Virus record (IMG/VR): IMGVR_UViG_3300048834_001327
Location: 1-40,109 of that record
DNA length: 40,109 bases
Origin: a virus
Direction: 5' to 3' (one strand)
This document shows, piece by piece, positions 1 through 6,831 of the stretch. The notes beneath the pieces are model-generated. The model ran no database searches, had not been told where the DNA came from, and saw only the letters and a program-made list of their open reading frames with translations. Position 1 is the stretch's first letter. The number at the start of each line of letters is the position of its first letter. Position numbers and translations under genes: made by a program.

Positions 1-342
1 CTATTCCCCCCAGCGCCGAATTAGCGCCCGATACTTGCGCTTGTAGGTGCGGAAATAGCTATGCGTTCCTGCGCGAATTGTGCTGTGATAGTGGGGCGGG
101 TCCGGCCACCGGCAAAGCCCACCGCCGGGACGATGGGGCCACGCGTATGCCGCACAGGTACAAGACGGCGCACGCGTCCGCATCCCCCCATAACGGTGTG
201 TGTCGGATGCTACGCCGCGAGTCTTGTAGGTGTGCGCCGCGCAGCGCTCCCCACCCCACAGCGCCCACGCTTGGCAGGGCTGCCCATCTTTGCGCGTCGC
301 CGTGCAGCGCCTAGCCGCTTTTGCCTTCTCGCTATAGGCCAT
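1..342 (-). CDS. Small cysteine/histidine-rich hypothetical protein
   Basis: Encodes 113 residues. The N-terminal third has a compact metal-binding-like pattern, RCTATRKDG-PC-(x)9-RC-x2-H, which recurs in small phage and plasmid proteins where a C-x(7-8)-C...C-x2-H knuckle follows a lysine-rich start. The rest is rich in Arg, His and Pro with no fold I recognise. I chose the ATG at 342 because GGGGAGGGG lies just upstream; the open frame runs on to 507 but has no ribosome site there. The stop codon is the first three bases of the window. A palindrome and tandem AATGTTA repeats lie upstream. No function is assigned; a nucleic-acid-binding role is only inference. Confidence 0.62.
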   Translation of the reverse strand: MAYSEKAKAARRCTATRKDGQPCQAWALWGGERCAAHTYKTRGVASDTHRYGGMRTRAPSCTCAAYAWPHRPGGGLCRWPDPPHYHSTIRAGTHSYFRTYKRKYRALIRRWGE

Positions 343-702
343 CGTCACCCCTCCCCATGTGGCACGCTGTGTGTAATAATGTAACATTACACCTGTAGCC
401 GCTTGTTTGCTGGGTGTGCAATGTCTGGTTTTCGACGTGGTTTCGGCCCCATAAACCGTGTCAGGGCTAACATTTGCTAACATTTCGCCAACTCTTGCGC
501 CGCACACCCACGCCTATCAACAAGCTTATATCAACAGATTTTGTGCTTACCCCTTGACAGTTTGTTCGCCCCTGTTTAGCGACACTGACCACGCCGCACT
601 AAAATGTCAAGCCATGCCGCCATACTACCCCCACCCTATCCAGTTTCGCGGTCATGTGCGTTTAGCCACCCGGGCGGTCTTTGAGCAAAAGTCCCCAGAG
701 AT
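343..702. other. Gene-poor gap with operator-like repeats and a gene-start relic
   Basis: No convincing gene. It holds a 13-bp palindrome, TAATGTAACATTA, at 377-389 inside a larger GTGTAAT...ATTACAC inverted repeat (371-377, 386-392), a tandem 10-bp repeat GCTAACATTT at 466-475 and 476-485, and a 21-bp copy (603-623) of the start of the gene at 703-963. The palindrome sits about 30-50 bases upstream of the gene starting at 342, a sensible place for an operator. The plus-strand open frame at 458-856 has biased composition and no ribosome site and is rejected. Confidence 0.5.
603..623 (-). repeat. 21-bp direct repeat, copy 1 (gene-start relic)
   Basis: Identical to 943-963. Read on the minus strand it gives MAAWLDI, as in the downstream gene, then runs LVRRGQCR and stops, so only a 15-residue peptide remains. 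A G-rich ribosome-site-like stretch precedes this copy too. It looks like a leftover from duplication of the neighbouring gene. Confidence 0.7.
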
Positions 703-963
703 TCAAGCCCCCCTACCCCCCCCAGCCGTCAGCCGCTCCAAGTCGCCTAGCCGCACCAAGCAGACTGTATCGCCCGTGGGCGTGCCCTTGCAGTTGAGCA
801 ACAGCACCGGCACGCGCTCGCCTGCATTGCGCCGCGCCGCCGCCCACGGGCGATAGAGCCAGCCGGGTAGCTGGGCGGGGCGGTAGATGCTCTCCACATG
901 TAAGCGTTCGTCGCAGTGCAAGCCATCTTCCAAGCGCGCCAGAATGTCAAGCCATGCCGCCAT
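703..963 (-). CDS. Hypothetical 86-residue protein
   Basis: The start ATG at 963 has GGGGGAAAG about 8 bases upstream. The C-terminal half, with VPVLLLNCKGTPTGD followed by LVRLGDLERL, has the look of the closing strands of small phage or plasmid proteins related to PD-(D/E)xK nucleases (a lysine strand, then a short 'vmrL.df..L' helix), but the N-terminal acidic catalytic residues are not evident, so I do not assign nuclease activity. It lies just beyond the iteron cluster next to the primase-helicase, which suggests a role in replication or maintenance of the left element; that is inference. Confidence 0.55.
   Translation of the reverse strand: MAAWLDILARLEDGLHCDERLHVESIYRPAQLPGWLYRPWAAARRNAGERVPVLLLNCKGTPTGDTVCLVRLGDLERLTAGGGRGA
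943..963 (-). repeat. 21-bp direct repeat, copy 2 (live gene start)
   Basis: Perfect match to 603-623. This copy holds the start codon and first seven codons of the 86-residue gene. Confidence 0.75.
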
Positions 964-1036
964 TGCTGCTTTCCCCCATGTATTTTCGATAAAAACTGCA
1001 CTATTTCCACCGTTCCCCCCTAGAGTACAGAAATTT

Positions 1037-1270
1037 GACCGTCAGAAGCGTCAGTATCGTCAGACACTCGAGTAAAACCACTGACGATAGCCCCTTTTTG
1101 CCCCTTTTGACCGTCAGTTTGACCGTCAGAACCATCCAGACAAAACAGCGTTATGTAATGTTCTGACGGTCAACTGACGGTCAACTGACGGTCGATTTCG
1201 CTCCATCGTCAGAAGGTTCTACCTCTGGTAAAATGGCCCATTTTCGCCGCTTCTGACGATACTGACGGTC
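1037..1270. other. Putative iteron-type replication origin
   Basis: Twelve copies of the hexamer CGTCAG or its complement CTGACG occur in 234 bp. Six are in one direction (1040, 1049, 1058, 1112, 1124, 1207) and six in the other (1081, 1163, 1174, 1185, 1253, 1262). The better copies extend to GACCGTCAG: a 12-bp-spaced pair (1109-1117, 1121-1129) and, in the reverse sense, an 11-bp-spaced triplet CTGACGGTC (1163, 1174, 1185). The cluster lies between the primase-helicase stop (1321) and the next gene. Such iterons next to a primase-polymerase/helicase gene fit an origin bound by an initiator. A repressor array is the alternative. Confidence 0.7.
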
Positions 1271-1320
1271 AATTCTCTTTATAGACGGTGAAGCACTTGG
1301 AGAATAGCTGGAACCGGCGG

Positions 1321-4002
1321 TCAGCCGTTCAACCGTACCAGGCGAATCCGGCGCGTGCCGCCCTTATCCGAACGGGGCGGGAATTCTACTTCTACGCCGA
1401 TGTGGCGCAAGCTGGGTGCAAGCCGTTGCAAGGCCGGTTTGACGCGGTTCGGCACATTCGGCCAAGCTCGGCTGCGCTTCTCGCTCTCCGTGGCACGTTC
1501 GTTCAAGTTCTGCAACAGTTCGCTTGCCGTGCCTTCCCACGTGCCCGACACCAACACCAACGCGCGCAAGTGTTCGCCCAGCGTGCTGGTTTCGACCACG
1601 GTCGCATGGGCTTCTTCACGGTTGGCGTGATAGGCATCGAGGAATGAGACAGTTCCACCCAGCGCCGGTTGGGCCGCCACTGCCAGCCGCGCAAAGTCGG
1701 CCATGCGTGGCAAGTCATCGAGATGAACATCATTGATATTGCACAGGGCGACGGCGACGGCATCCAACAGCGCGCCCAGCAGCTTGGGCCGGTCCGCATC
1801 GAAAGCCGCCCAAAACTCCTTTTCATTGCGCCGCTTGCCTTCTCCAATCACCGGCGGGCAAATCAACAGCGCCCGGTCCATCAAATCCGGGCGGGTCACA
1901 ATATCGCCAATGCCGTTGACTGCGACGGGGCGCGTGGCATCCATCACGATTTCGCCGTCATCGCTATAGTTGGCGCGCTTGGCATAGCCGCCGCCTGTCG
2001 CCAGCCGACAGAGCGCGTCGGATACATCATTGTTCAAATGGCTTACGTTGTCATAGGCCAAAAGCCACCCGTTGTTTGCGCCTACCCACAAGTCGCGCAC
2101 GTCTTCCGGCTGCCCGCGCAAGGCGGGGGTCGTGGGGTCAAGAGTTTCTTTCAACACTCGAATGGTGGTGCTTTTGGCTGTGCCTTGCTCCCCGGCCAAC
2201 ACCAAGATTGGATAAGGGCCGGTGGGATTGGCCGCCGCCACCATCCAAGCCGCCACCAGGGGCCAATCGTCGTTCTCCACATTCACATAGCTGCGCAGCA
2301 GGTCCAGGGTTGCGCCGCGCAAGGGCAAGGGAAGCGGCTTCAAATTGCCCGGACGCCGGAAGGCCACCGGCGGGGTTGCCACCATGCGCCAGCCGTCCCC
2401 ATCGATTTCGATAGCATCCCATTCCGTTGTGCCCAGGTCCAAATAGACCTTGCCCCCACACGCACCCACGCGCACAAATACGTCGCGGCGTGTGGTGCGC
2501 GCATCCCAAGTCAGCGCGGCGACGGCTTCTTTGCGCCCCTCCGCTCCCGGCATCGCATCGCCCATCTTGACGCGATAGAGCGCCGTCAGCCACCCGGCAA
2601 AGGCTTCATCCTTTAACCGATAGCATTCGCGCCGCCCATCGACCGGCACAAAGCCATAGGCCAGCCCATCTTGGCCCGTGAAAATTTCGGCATGTTCGGA
2701 AGCTAGCTTGTAGAGAATCTCCGCTTGCGTGCGCTTGCGCGCCCCTTTGCCACTCTCCCCCAACTCTTGGCTATCGTCAGCACCGTCAGCACCGTCAGCA
2801 CCGTCAGCGTTCGGAGGTATCAGCCCTTCCACCGCCAGGGCAGCGTCCGCCGCCGGGCCGGTTCCGTTGACAACGCCATGCGCCGCGCCGCAGGGGTCAT
2901 CTTGGTCTGCCCAATACTTCAGACTGCCCAACCGCTTGCCCGCACCCGGCTTGAAGGTCCCCCACTTGCGGGCGCATTCCCCCGGCGTATACTTGGGGCT
3001 TCGCTTGCTCCACTCTTCCCACAGCGCCAGCCCCGCCGCGCCCAGTTCTGCCAGCGCCATCCCCACCGCCACCCAACCGCCGTCAACGCCATAATCATCG
3101 GCACGCCAGGGCGCAAGGCGCGCCAGCCATCCGCGCGCCTTCTCCACATCATCGCCGCCGGTCACAACGGATACAGGGCGCGGTGTGGTGGGCGGTACAT
3201 GCTTGGTTTGTTGAATCAGTGCCACAACTTCAGCGGGGACGGGGGCCGGGGGCGTTAGGTTGGGCTTATAGCCGGGTTCCCACTGATATTGGTTGCCGCT
3301 CTTGTGCAGGCTGGGTTGCAAGATGACGTAGCCCTTACCCTTCACATCGATGCCGCGGGGCAATGCGCCCTTGCTATCCCCCAGCGCCGGGGTCGGTTGA
3401 CGATATAGCAAGTGATAGCCACCGCTACCCGACCGTGCCGTGGTCGTGGGAGCGTCTGCCAAGAGCCGATTCAATAGCTCTTGCCCAGCAAAGTCCGGCT
3501 TGGCTGTGTCAAAGTCCAGCGCCACCAATCCCGATGCACCACAGGCCAGCCCGATATTGGCGTCGGGCCATTGCCGCCACCAAGCCGTCACTTGGGCGGG
3601 GTCGCAGCTTGCGTCGCCAAGCCCGTTCGGTGTGCGGGGATGCTTTCCTACGCTGTGACATTGGGGGTTGCCGCAACTGCAAACTCCCTCCGCCGTGGGC
3701 GTATGGACGGGGAAGACGTGCCAGCCCAGCTTACGCGCATACCACCACGCCGCATAGCCGATAGAATCCACCGCAAAGGGGAGGGTTGTCCCCTTGCCCA
3801 CCGGCAACAGTTGCGCCGCCGGGACGCCGGTCAGGCTGCCTTCAATCGAGAAGTACCGTTCGCCGTCACCGCTGGGGTTAACGCCCATATAGCCCGTCAC
3901 CGTAACCGGTTGGTCTGTGTCTTGGCAGCGCCAGAGTGCTGGGCCGGTGTAATCGTCCAGGGGCCAGGTTGCCGCCGTGTGTGCCGTCTGTGTGTGTGTC
4001 AT
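1321..4002 (-). CDS. Bifunctional primase-polymerase (AEP) with PriCT-2 and AAA+ helicase domains
   Basis: An 893-residue replication protein expected to prime and unwind DNA. Order: an N-terminal segment (1-80); a prim-pol domain of the archaeo-eukaryotic primase type (about 80-265) with CSCGNPQCHSVGKHPR near 108-123, the acidic LDFD at 162-165, SGSGGYH at 191-197 and a later GKGYVILQPS strand; a PriCT-2-like domain (284-365); an ADG tripeptide repeat linker (399-410); then a D5/SF3-like helicase with Walker A GEQGTAKST (604-612), a Walker B-like LLAYDN near 647-652 and a VNGIGD sensor (695-700). The start ATG at 4002 has GGAGGTGGGG upstream and overlaps the preceding stop as ATGA, so it is translationally coupled. 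The linker DNA repeats the same hexamer found in the adjacent iteron cluster. Confidence 0.93.
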   Translation of the reverse strand: MTHTQTAHTAATWPLDDYTGPALWRCQDTDQPVTVTGYMGVNPSGDGERYFSIEGSLTGVPAAQLLPVGKGTTLPFAVDSIGYAAWWYARKLGWHVFPVHTPTAEGVCSCGNPQCHSVGKHPRTPNGLGDASCDPAQVTAWWRQWPDANIGLACGASGLVALDFDTAKPDFAGQELLNRLLADAPTTTARSGSGGYHLLYRQPTPALGDSKGALPRGIDVKGKGYVILQPSLHKSGNQYQWEPGYKPNLTPPAPVPAEVVALIQQTKHVPPTTPRPVSVVTGGDDVEKARGWLARLAPWRADDYGVDGGWVAVGMALAELGAAGLALWEEWSKRSPKYTPGECARKWGTFKPGAGKRLGSLKYWADQDDPCGAAHGVVNGTGPAADAALAVEGLIPPNADGADGADGADDSQELGESGKGARKRTQAEILYKLASEHAEIFTGQDGLAYGFVPVDGRRECYRLKDEAFAGWLTALYRVKMGDAMPGAEGRKEAVAALTWDARTTRRDVFVRVGACGGKVYLDLGTTEWDAIEIDGDGWRMVATPPVAFRRPGNLKPLPLPLRGATLDLLRSYVNVENDDWPLVAAWMVAAANPTGPYPILVLAGEQGTAKSTTIRVLKETLDPTTPALRGQPEDVRDLWVGANNGWLLAYDNVSHLNNDVSDALCRLATGGGYAKRANYSDDGEIVMDATRPVAVNGIGDIVTRPDLMDRALLICPPVIGEGKRRNEKEFWAAFDADRPKLLGALLDAVAVALCNINDVHLDDLPRMADFARLAVAAQPALGGTVSFLDAYHANREEAHATVVETSTLGEHLRALVLVSGTWEGTASELLQNLNERATESEKRSRAWPNVPNRVKPALQRLAPSLRHIGVEVEFPPRSDKGGTRRIRLVRLNG
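2769..2807 (-). repeat. 9-bp tandem repeat in the primase linker, iteron-like
   Basis: Four CGTCAG hexamers at 9-bp spacing (2775, 2784, 2793, 2802) encode the Ala-Asp-Gly repeat. The first belongs to a 12-mer, CTGACGATAGCC on the minus strand, also present at 1081-1092 in the iteron cluster. Confidence 0.7.
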
Positions 4003-4433
4003 TGCCCCACCTCCCCAAACAATGTTAGTTGTAAGTCTTTGCGCGCCCCATTGGTCGCCGCGGCGCGCCCCTCGGCAACGGGGGTTGCCCCGTTAATGCT
4101 CCAATGGTCAAGCGGGACGCCTACCTGGTCGCCATAGCCACGCAGCACAGGGAAGCTATAGGCGCGAATCGTCGCAAAGGTAGCCGTGTAGACCGTGCCG
4201 CGCTCCCTATCGACAATCACCGCACAGGTTGCGCCCGCCTGGGCGGCATCGTAGAGCGTGCTACGGTCAAAGCAAATTGCCCGCGGGGTACGCAGGATGT
4301 GCTTCGAGCCTAGTATGGACTTGTGGAAGGTATCGCCGGTGACGTGCCCAATCACACGGTTGCCCGCGTAAATCGGCGTCGACTTTTGCCCCTGGGAATT
4401 GAACCGCGGCGCGTTCTGTGGTATGTTTGGCAT
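3999..4433 (-). CDS. Conserved hypothetical protein upstream of the primase
   Basis: 144 residues, basic in the first half: IYAGNRVIGHVTGDTF, then HKSILGSKHILRTPRAI, CFDRSTLYDAAQAGA and VDRERGTVYTATF. I recall proteins with this layout (GDtf.Ks..gS.H.LR.P.A, then a DretG.vY strand and a PL..W end) as short uncharacterised ORFs in mobile elements of filamentous bacteria; no function is known to me. It ends by a 4-base overlap with the primase-helicase start and is clearly in the same operon. AAGGA precedes the ATG at 4433 but is rather far (about 14 bases). The open frame at 4267-4530 overlaps it and is a shadow. Confidence 0.75.
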   Translation of the reverse strand: MPNIPQNAPRFNSQGQKSTPIYAGNRVIGHVTGDTFHKSILGSKHILRTPRAICFDRSTLYDAAQAGATCAVIVDRERGTVYTATFATIRAYSFPVLRGYGDQVGVPLDHWSINGATPVAEGRAAATNGARKDLQLTLFGEVGQ

Positions 4434-4484
4434 AGCTGTGTACGGTCCTTAAGCCGTTCGTACATGGTTGCCCGCCAAGCGCCC

Positions 4485-4520
4485 GCCGTCCCCTGTTATC
4501 AGCAGGGGCGGCTTTGCTTT
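4485..4520. terminator. Intergenic hairpin with T-rich tail on plus strand
   Basis: GCCG(T)CCCCTG at 4485-4495 pairs with CAGGGGCGGC at 4503-4512 around a 7-base loop, with one bulged T; TTTGCTTTG follows on the plus strand. It lies in the gap downstream of the ribbon-helix-helix gene. The T-tract is on the side opposite to the flanking minus-strand genes, so on their mRNA it is a hairpin without a U run. Confidence 0.4.
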
Positions 4521-4538
4521 GACGGGTCAAACAAATTG

Positions 4539-4754
4539 TTAGGCCACAATCGCGGCGTGCTGGGTCTCCACAACTTCAGCGCCGCGATTGTGCTTTTCCG
4601 TGAATCGCGGCACGATACCGCGTTGCTCCGCCTCAAACAGCAGCCGACGCCGGACAAAAGTTCCCACCGGCAACTTCTCCAAGCGGGCCATCGCTTCAAA
4701 CGTCGCTAACTCATGTTCGTCTACCCGGATGGGTAGCGTTTTGGTACGTGCCAT
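4539..4754 (-). CDS. Ribbon-helix-helix (CopG/Arc-type) DNA-binding protein
   Basis: 71 residues. TKTLPIRVDEHELATFEAMARLEKLPVGTFVRRRLLFEAE is the standard ribbon-helix-helix layout: a short beta strand, helix A, a turn with a proline, then helix B with basic residues. Such dimers bind short operators and commonly control plasmid copy number, partition or toxin-antitoxin operons. Good ribosome site (GGAGGT, 8 bases before ATG at 4754). It lies directly upstream of the hypothetical-primase pair and may regulate them; no toxin partner is visible next to it. The C-terminal tail beyond residue 45 is unrecognised. Confidence 0.82.
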   Translation of the reverse strand: MARTKTLPIRVDEHELATFEAMARLEKLPVGTFVRRRLLFEAEQRGIVPRFTEKHNRGAEVVETQHAAIVA

Positions 4755-4871
4755 TGGTCAACCTCCGTTTCCGCTAGACACATTGCAACATTCTTTTCCC
4801 AGTGTAGCGGGACTGTATTGACACTGCATCACTATTGAAATACATTTTAGCAAGGCGGGCGGGGTAGAATC

Positions 4872-4924
4872 TATCCCCCAGCAGGGGATAAAACGGGGGA
4901 TAAATCATCCCCCTTCATATCCCC
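4872..4924. terminator. Double hairpin of alternating TATCCCC/GGGGATA
   Basis: TATCCCC (4872-4878) pairs with GGGGATA (4884-4890), and GGGGGAT (4895-4901) pairs with ATCCCCC (4907-4913); a fourth TATCCCC is at 4918-4924. The pair sits exactly at the stop codon (4905-4907) of the LuxR-type gene. It could be a terminator region between that gene and the ribbon-helix-helix gene, or a set of operator half-sites for either regulator. There is no T-run on either strand. Confidence 0.5.
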
Positions 4925-5639
4925 GTCGTCGTGCTTCAGCTACCATTGCATTGCGTTCTATACCCTCCAATCCCCATTTTCTTGCAATGTTTTGGCGATG
5001 ACGTTTCTCTGTGTCAAGGGCAATTGACAGCTTATTGCAGATTTCATCTGAGCTAAGACCAGTAGCTAATAGATATGCGATTGCAAGTTCTCTCTTTGTC
5101 AAAGGGTCGGCGTTCGACCTTGAATTTTCTTCTGGGGAAGTTTCTTTTTGTGCGGCGTCTAACCAAGTCCTACGGATGTCGCTAACCATACGCTCGTGTA
5201 AACTTACCACCGGCTCGGCTTTAGAGTAGCTCCTAATGCTAAGTTTGGTTTGACTGTCGCCCAAGCGATATAAACTGATTCGTAATAAGCTTCGATAGCC
5301 GCCTCTATACTCTTCTGATTCAGTCACAATCTCTAATAGCCGTACTCCCGACAGACACGTTTCACGTTCGATGTCTTGCATCGAACGCTTACCCCGCCAC
5401 GGTACTTCTCGCAGCCATGCAAAAATAGAATCGTCTGCACCGGGCATGAATGCATGATTCTCTCCCAAAAGGGCCGTCAATTCGTCATTATTGGTGAATA
5501 CTGTACGCAGCAGACGTTCTACATCCTGCCACCTTGCCGGTATACCGGAAATCTCCGTTTCTCGATGGTCGAAGTCGTAGTCAGTGTACTGTTCTTCATG
5601 CTCTGACAAACCTGCATCTGATTGTTTATCACAAGACAT
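4905..5639 (-). CDS. LuxR-type HTH transcriptional regulator
   Basis: 244 residues. The last 65 form a LuxR/FixJ-type HTH: DPLTKRELAIAYLLATGLSSDEICNKL (about 178-204) with the usual LT.rE start and G.s..EI..kl recognition helix, ending in IERNAMVAEARRRGY. The N-terminal 170 residues match no sensor or receiver domain I know and have no membrane segment. AAGGAG precedes the ATG at 5639. The gene is visibly more A/T-rich than its neighbours, suggesting separate acquisition. It is a candidate lysogeny-type or excision regulator for the left element; this is inference. Confidence 0.82.
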   Translation of the reverse strand: MSCDKQSDAGLSEHEEQYTDYDFDHRETEISGIPARWQDVERLLRTVFTNNDELTALLGENHAFMPGADDSIFAWLREVPWRGKRSMQDIERETCLSGVRLLEIVTESEEYRGGYRSLLRISLYRLGDSQTKLSIRSYSKAEPVVSLHERMVSDIRRTWLDAAQKETSPEENSRSNADPLTKRELAIAYLLATGLSSDEICNKLSIALDTEKRHRQNIARKWGLEGIERNAMVAEARRRGYEGG

Positions 5640-5680
5640 AAAGTTCTCCTTGCTGGGTCACCACAGTTGGGCCGATGGGG

Positions 5681-5772
5681 TTGACGCGGGGCAAGGGGTT
5701 ATGCTATCGTGGGGATGTCCAGTCCCAACAGCACAGCCGCTGCGCAGCGTCGCCTTCACCGGCGGCGTTTTG
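5681..5772 (+). ncRNA. Candidate short plus-strand transcript (promoter plus terminator)
   Basis: TTGACG (5681-5686) is followed 18 bases later by an extended -10 (TG at 5702-5703, TATCGT at 5705-5710), the same TGnTAT form as the tRNA promoter. The next 60 bases hold the palindrome CGCTGCGCAGCG (5738-5749) and a hairpin AGCGTCGCC/GGCGGCGTT (5746-5754, 5761-5769; two G-T pairs) running into TTTT. That would give an RNA of about 55 bases, divergent from the LuxR-type gene. No open frame explains it. Confidence 0.3.
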
Positions 5773-5864
5773 CGTTGTCAGCCCAAAGCATAGCACCGAC
5801 GTTCTGCACGGGGCAAGCTATGGCGCATACTCCCAGACCTACACGCCCACGCCCTAACGTTCGC

Positions 5865-6128
5865 CTACGCCCGTCCTGTGGGCTTGGCGGGTGTCTCTAG
5901 CATGGCATCGAGATTGCCCCGCCATTCCCAGCCCAGCCGAAACGCCGCTTCTATTGCATAGGCCAGCCGCCCGTTAGCCGCCGATTCAAGCGCGTTGCAT
6001 TGGGCAAAGCCAAGCCCTAAAGCTTTCAGCGCCGCATCCATCGCCGCGGTTTCGCGCTTGACATTGGGGTCACACTCGGTAAGGTAAAGTACTCGGTCTA
6101 CCATCACTTCATAGATTGCATTACTCAT
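5865..6128 (-). CDS. Hypothetical 87-residue protein
   Basis: Starts at ATG 6128 with GGAGGTATCACA upstream, a strong ribosome site. The sequence (MSNAIYEVMVDRVLYLTECDPNVKRE..., then an alanine-rich helical middle) is soluble and mostly helical with no recognised motif. Its last eight codons and stop (5865-5891) recur almost exactly at 6277-6303, where no gene is left. Between a LuxR-type regulator and a coiled-coil protein, it is part of the accessory set of the left element. Function unknown. Confidence 0.65.
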   Translation of the reverse strand: MSNAIYEVMVDRVLYLTECDPNVKRETAAMDAALKALGLGFAQCNALESAANGRLAYAIEAAFRLGWEWRGNLDAMLETPAKPTGRA

Positions 6129-6396
6129 TGTGATACCTCCGTTTGATTGAATGTGCAGCTTCTTTTTTGGGTCGCTAAAGTCACTGCATAGCGTGCCCCT
6201 GTTGGTGCGTGTTGGTGCAGGTTGAAGCGCTCTAGGGCAAACTGTAGCCGACTGCCTAGCCGTGCATTGCGTGCCGCTACGCCCTTCCTGTGGGCTTGGT
6301 GGGCCGGTTATTTTACAGACTCCTTGTTACAGACTCTCTGCCCCTCCCGCCCGCTTAGCTCCCCTGCTTCCCAGCCCCACGGTGACGCCCCGCCTA
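6129..6396. other. Gap with a relic of a gene 3' end
   Basis: No intact gene. Bases 6277-6303 copy the 3' end of the 87-residue gene (25 of 27 identical to 5865-5891) and read KPTGRA-stop on the minus strand, but the frame is closed by a stop 12 codons upstream. GTTGGTGC is repeated at 6201 and 6211. The rest shows nothing I can name. Confidence 0.5.
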
Positions 6397-6831
6397 TTAG
6401 GCCGTCGCCTTATCCGGGGCATCATTGCGCCCCCGCCACATGTGTTTGTTGCCCCGCGCAAAGTAGGCTTCCGGCGTTTCCCCGGCGCGGTCGGCTGCCC
6501 GCTGCAAGGCCGCTTCCACCGTGGGCAAGTCATGAATGCGCCAACGCCCACGCCCATCAACCGCACGCGCCAAGCGCAAGAGCGCCGTGCCATTCTCCCA
6601 TTGCCGTTGGGCCATGCCCCGCGCCATGCAGGCCGCCCGGCTTGTCTCCAGATAGCCCACATGCCAGAGCGCCATTTGCAGGGCGGCATCGTGGGCACGG
6701 CGAATGCGTCGGGCGTGCCGACCGTTGACGCGCAAGGCTTCCCGTAGGCGGGCGTTTTCGTCGCGCAGCCGGGAAAGTTCTACCGCCAGATGGTGCGAGC
6801 TAAGCAGCCGCACATTATCGCCGCCGGTCAT
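6397..6831 (-). CDS. Hypothetical coiled-coil protein
   Basis: 144 residues from ATG 6831, preceded by a G-rich ribosome site (GGGGGG, 5 bases). A leucine/arginine coiled-coil (HHLAVELSRLRDENARLREAL) occupies residues 12-33, followed by a helical region with many Trp, Met and Arg. The start overlaps the end of the membrane-protein gene by 17 bases, so the two are coupled. The longer open frame to 7002 reads through that gene in another frame and is not used. No family is recognised. Confidence 0.6.
   Translation of the reverse strand: MTGGDNVRLLSSHHLAVELSRLRDENARLREALRVNGRHARRIRRAHDAALQMALWHVGYLETSRAACMARGMAQRQWENGTALLRLARAVDGRGRWRIHDLPTVEAALQRAADRAGETPEAYFARGNKHMWRGRNDAPDKATA

Noticed and set aside
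458-856. Plus-strand open frame over the gap and the 86-residue gene
   Set aside because: No ribosome site, Pro/Ser/Thr-rich, overlaps a better-supported minus-strand gene.
1037-1270. CRISPR array
   Set aside because: Repeats are 6-12 bp, occur in both directions and have no uniform unique spacers.
4267-4530. Minus-strand 87-codon open frame
   Set aside because: Overlaps the 144-residue gene in another frame and includes the intergenic hairpin; a shadow.
4818-4846. TTGACA-17-TACATT promoter on the plus strand
   Set aside because: Good -35 but weak -10, and it points into the ends of minus-strand genes with no plus-strand gene; kept out of the feature list.
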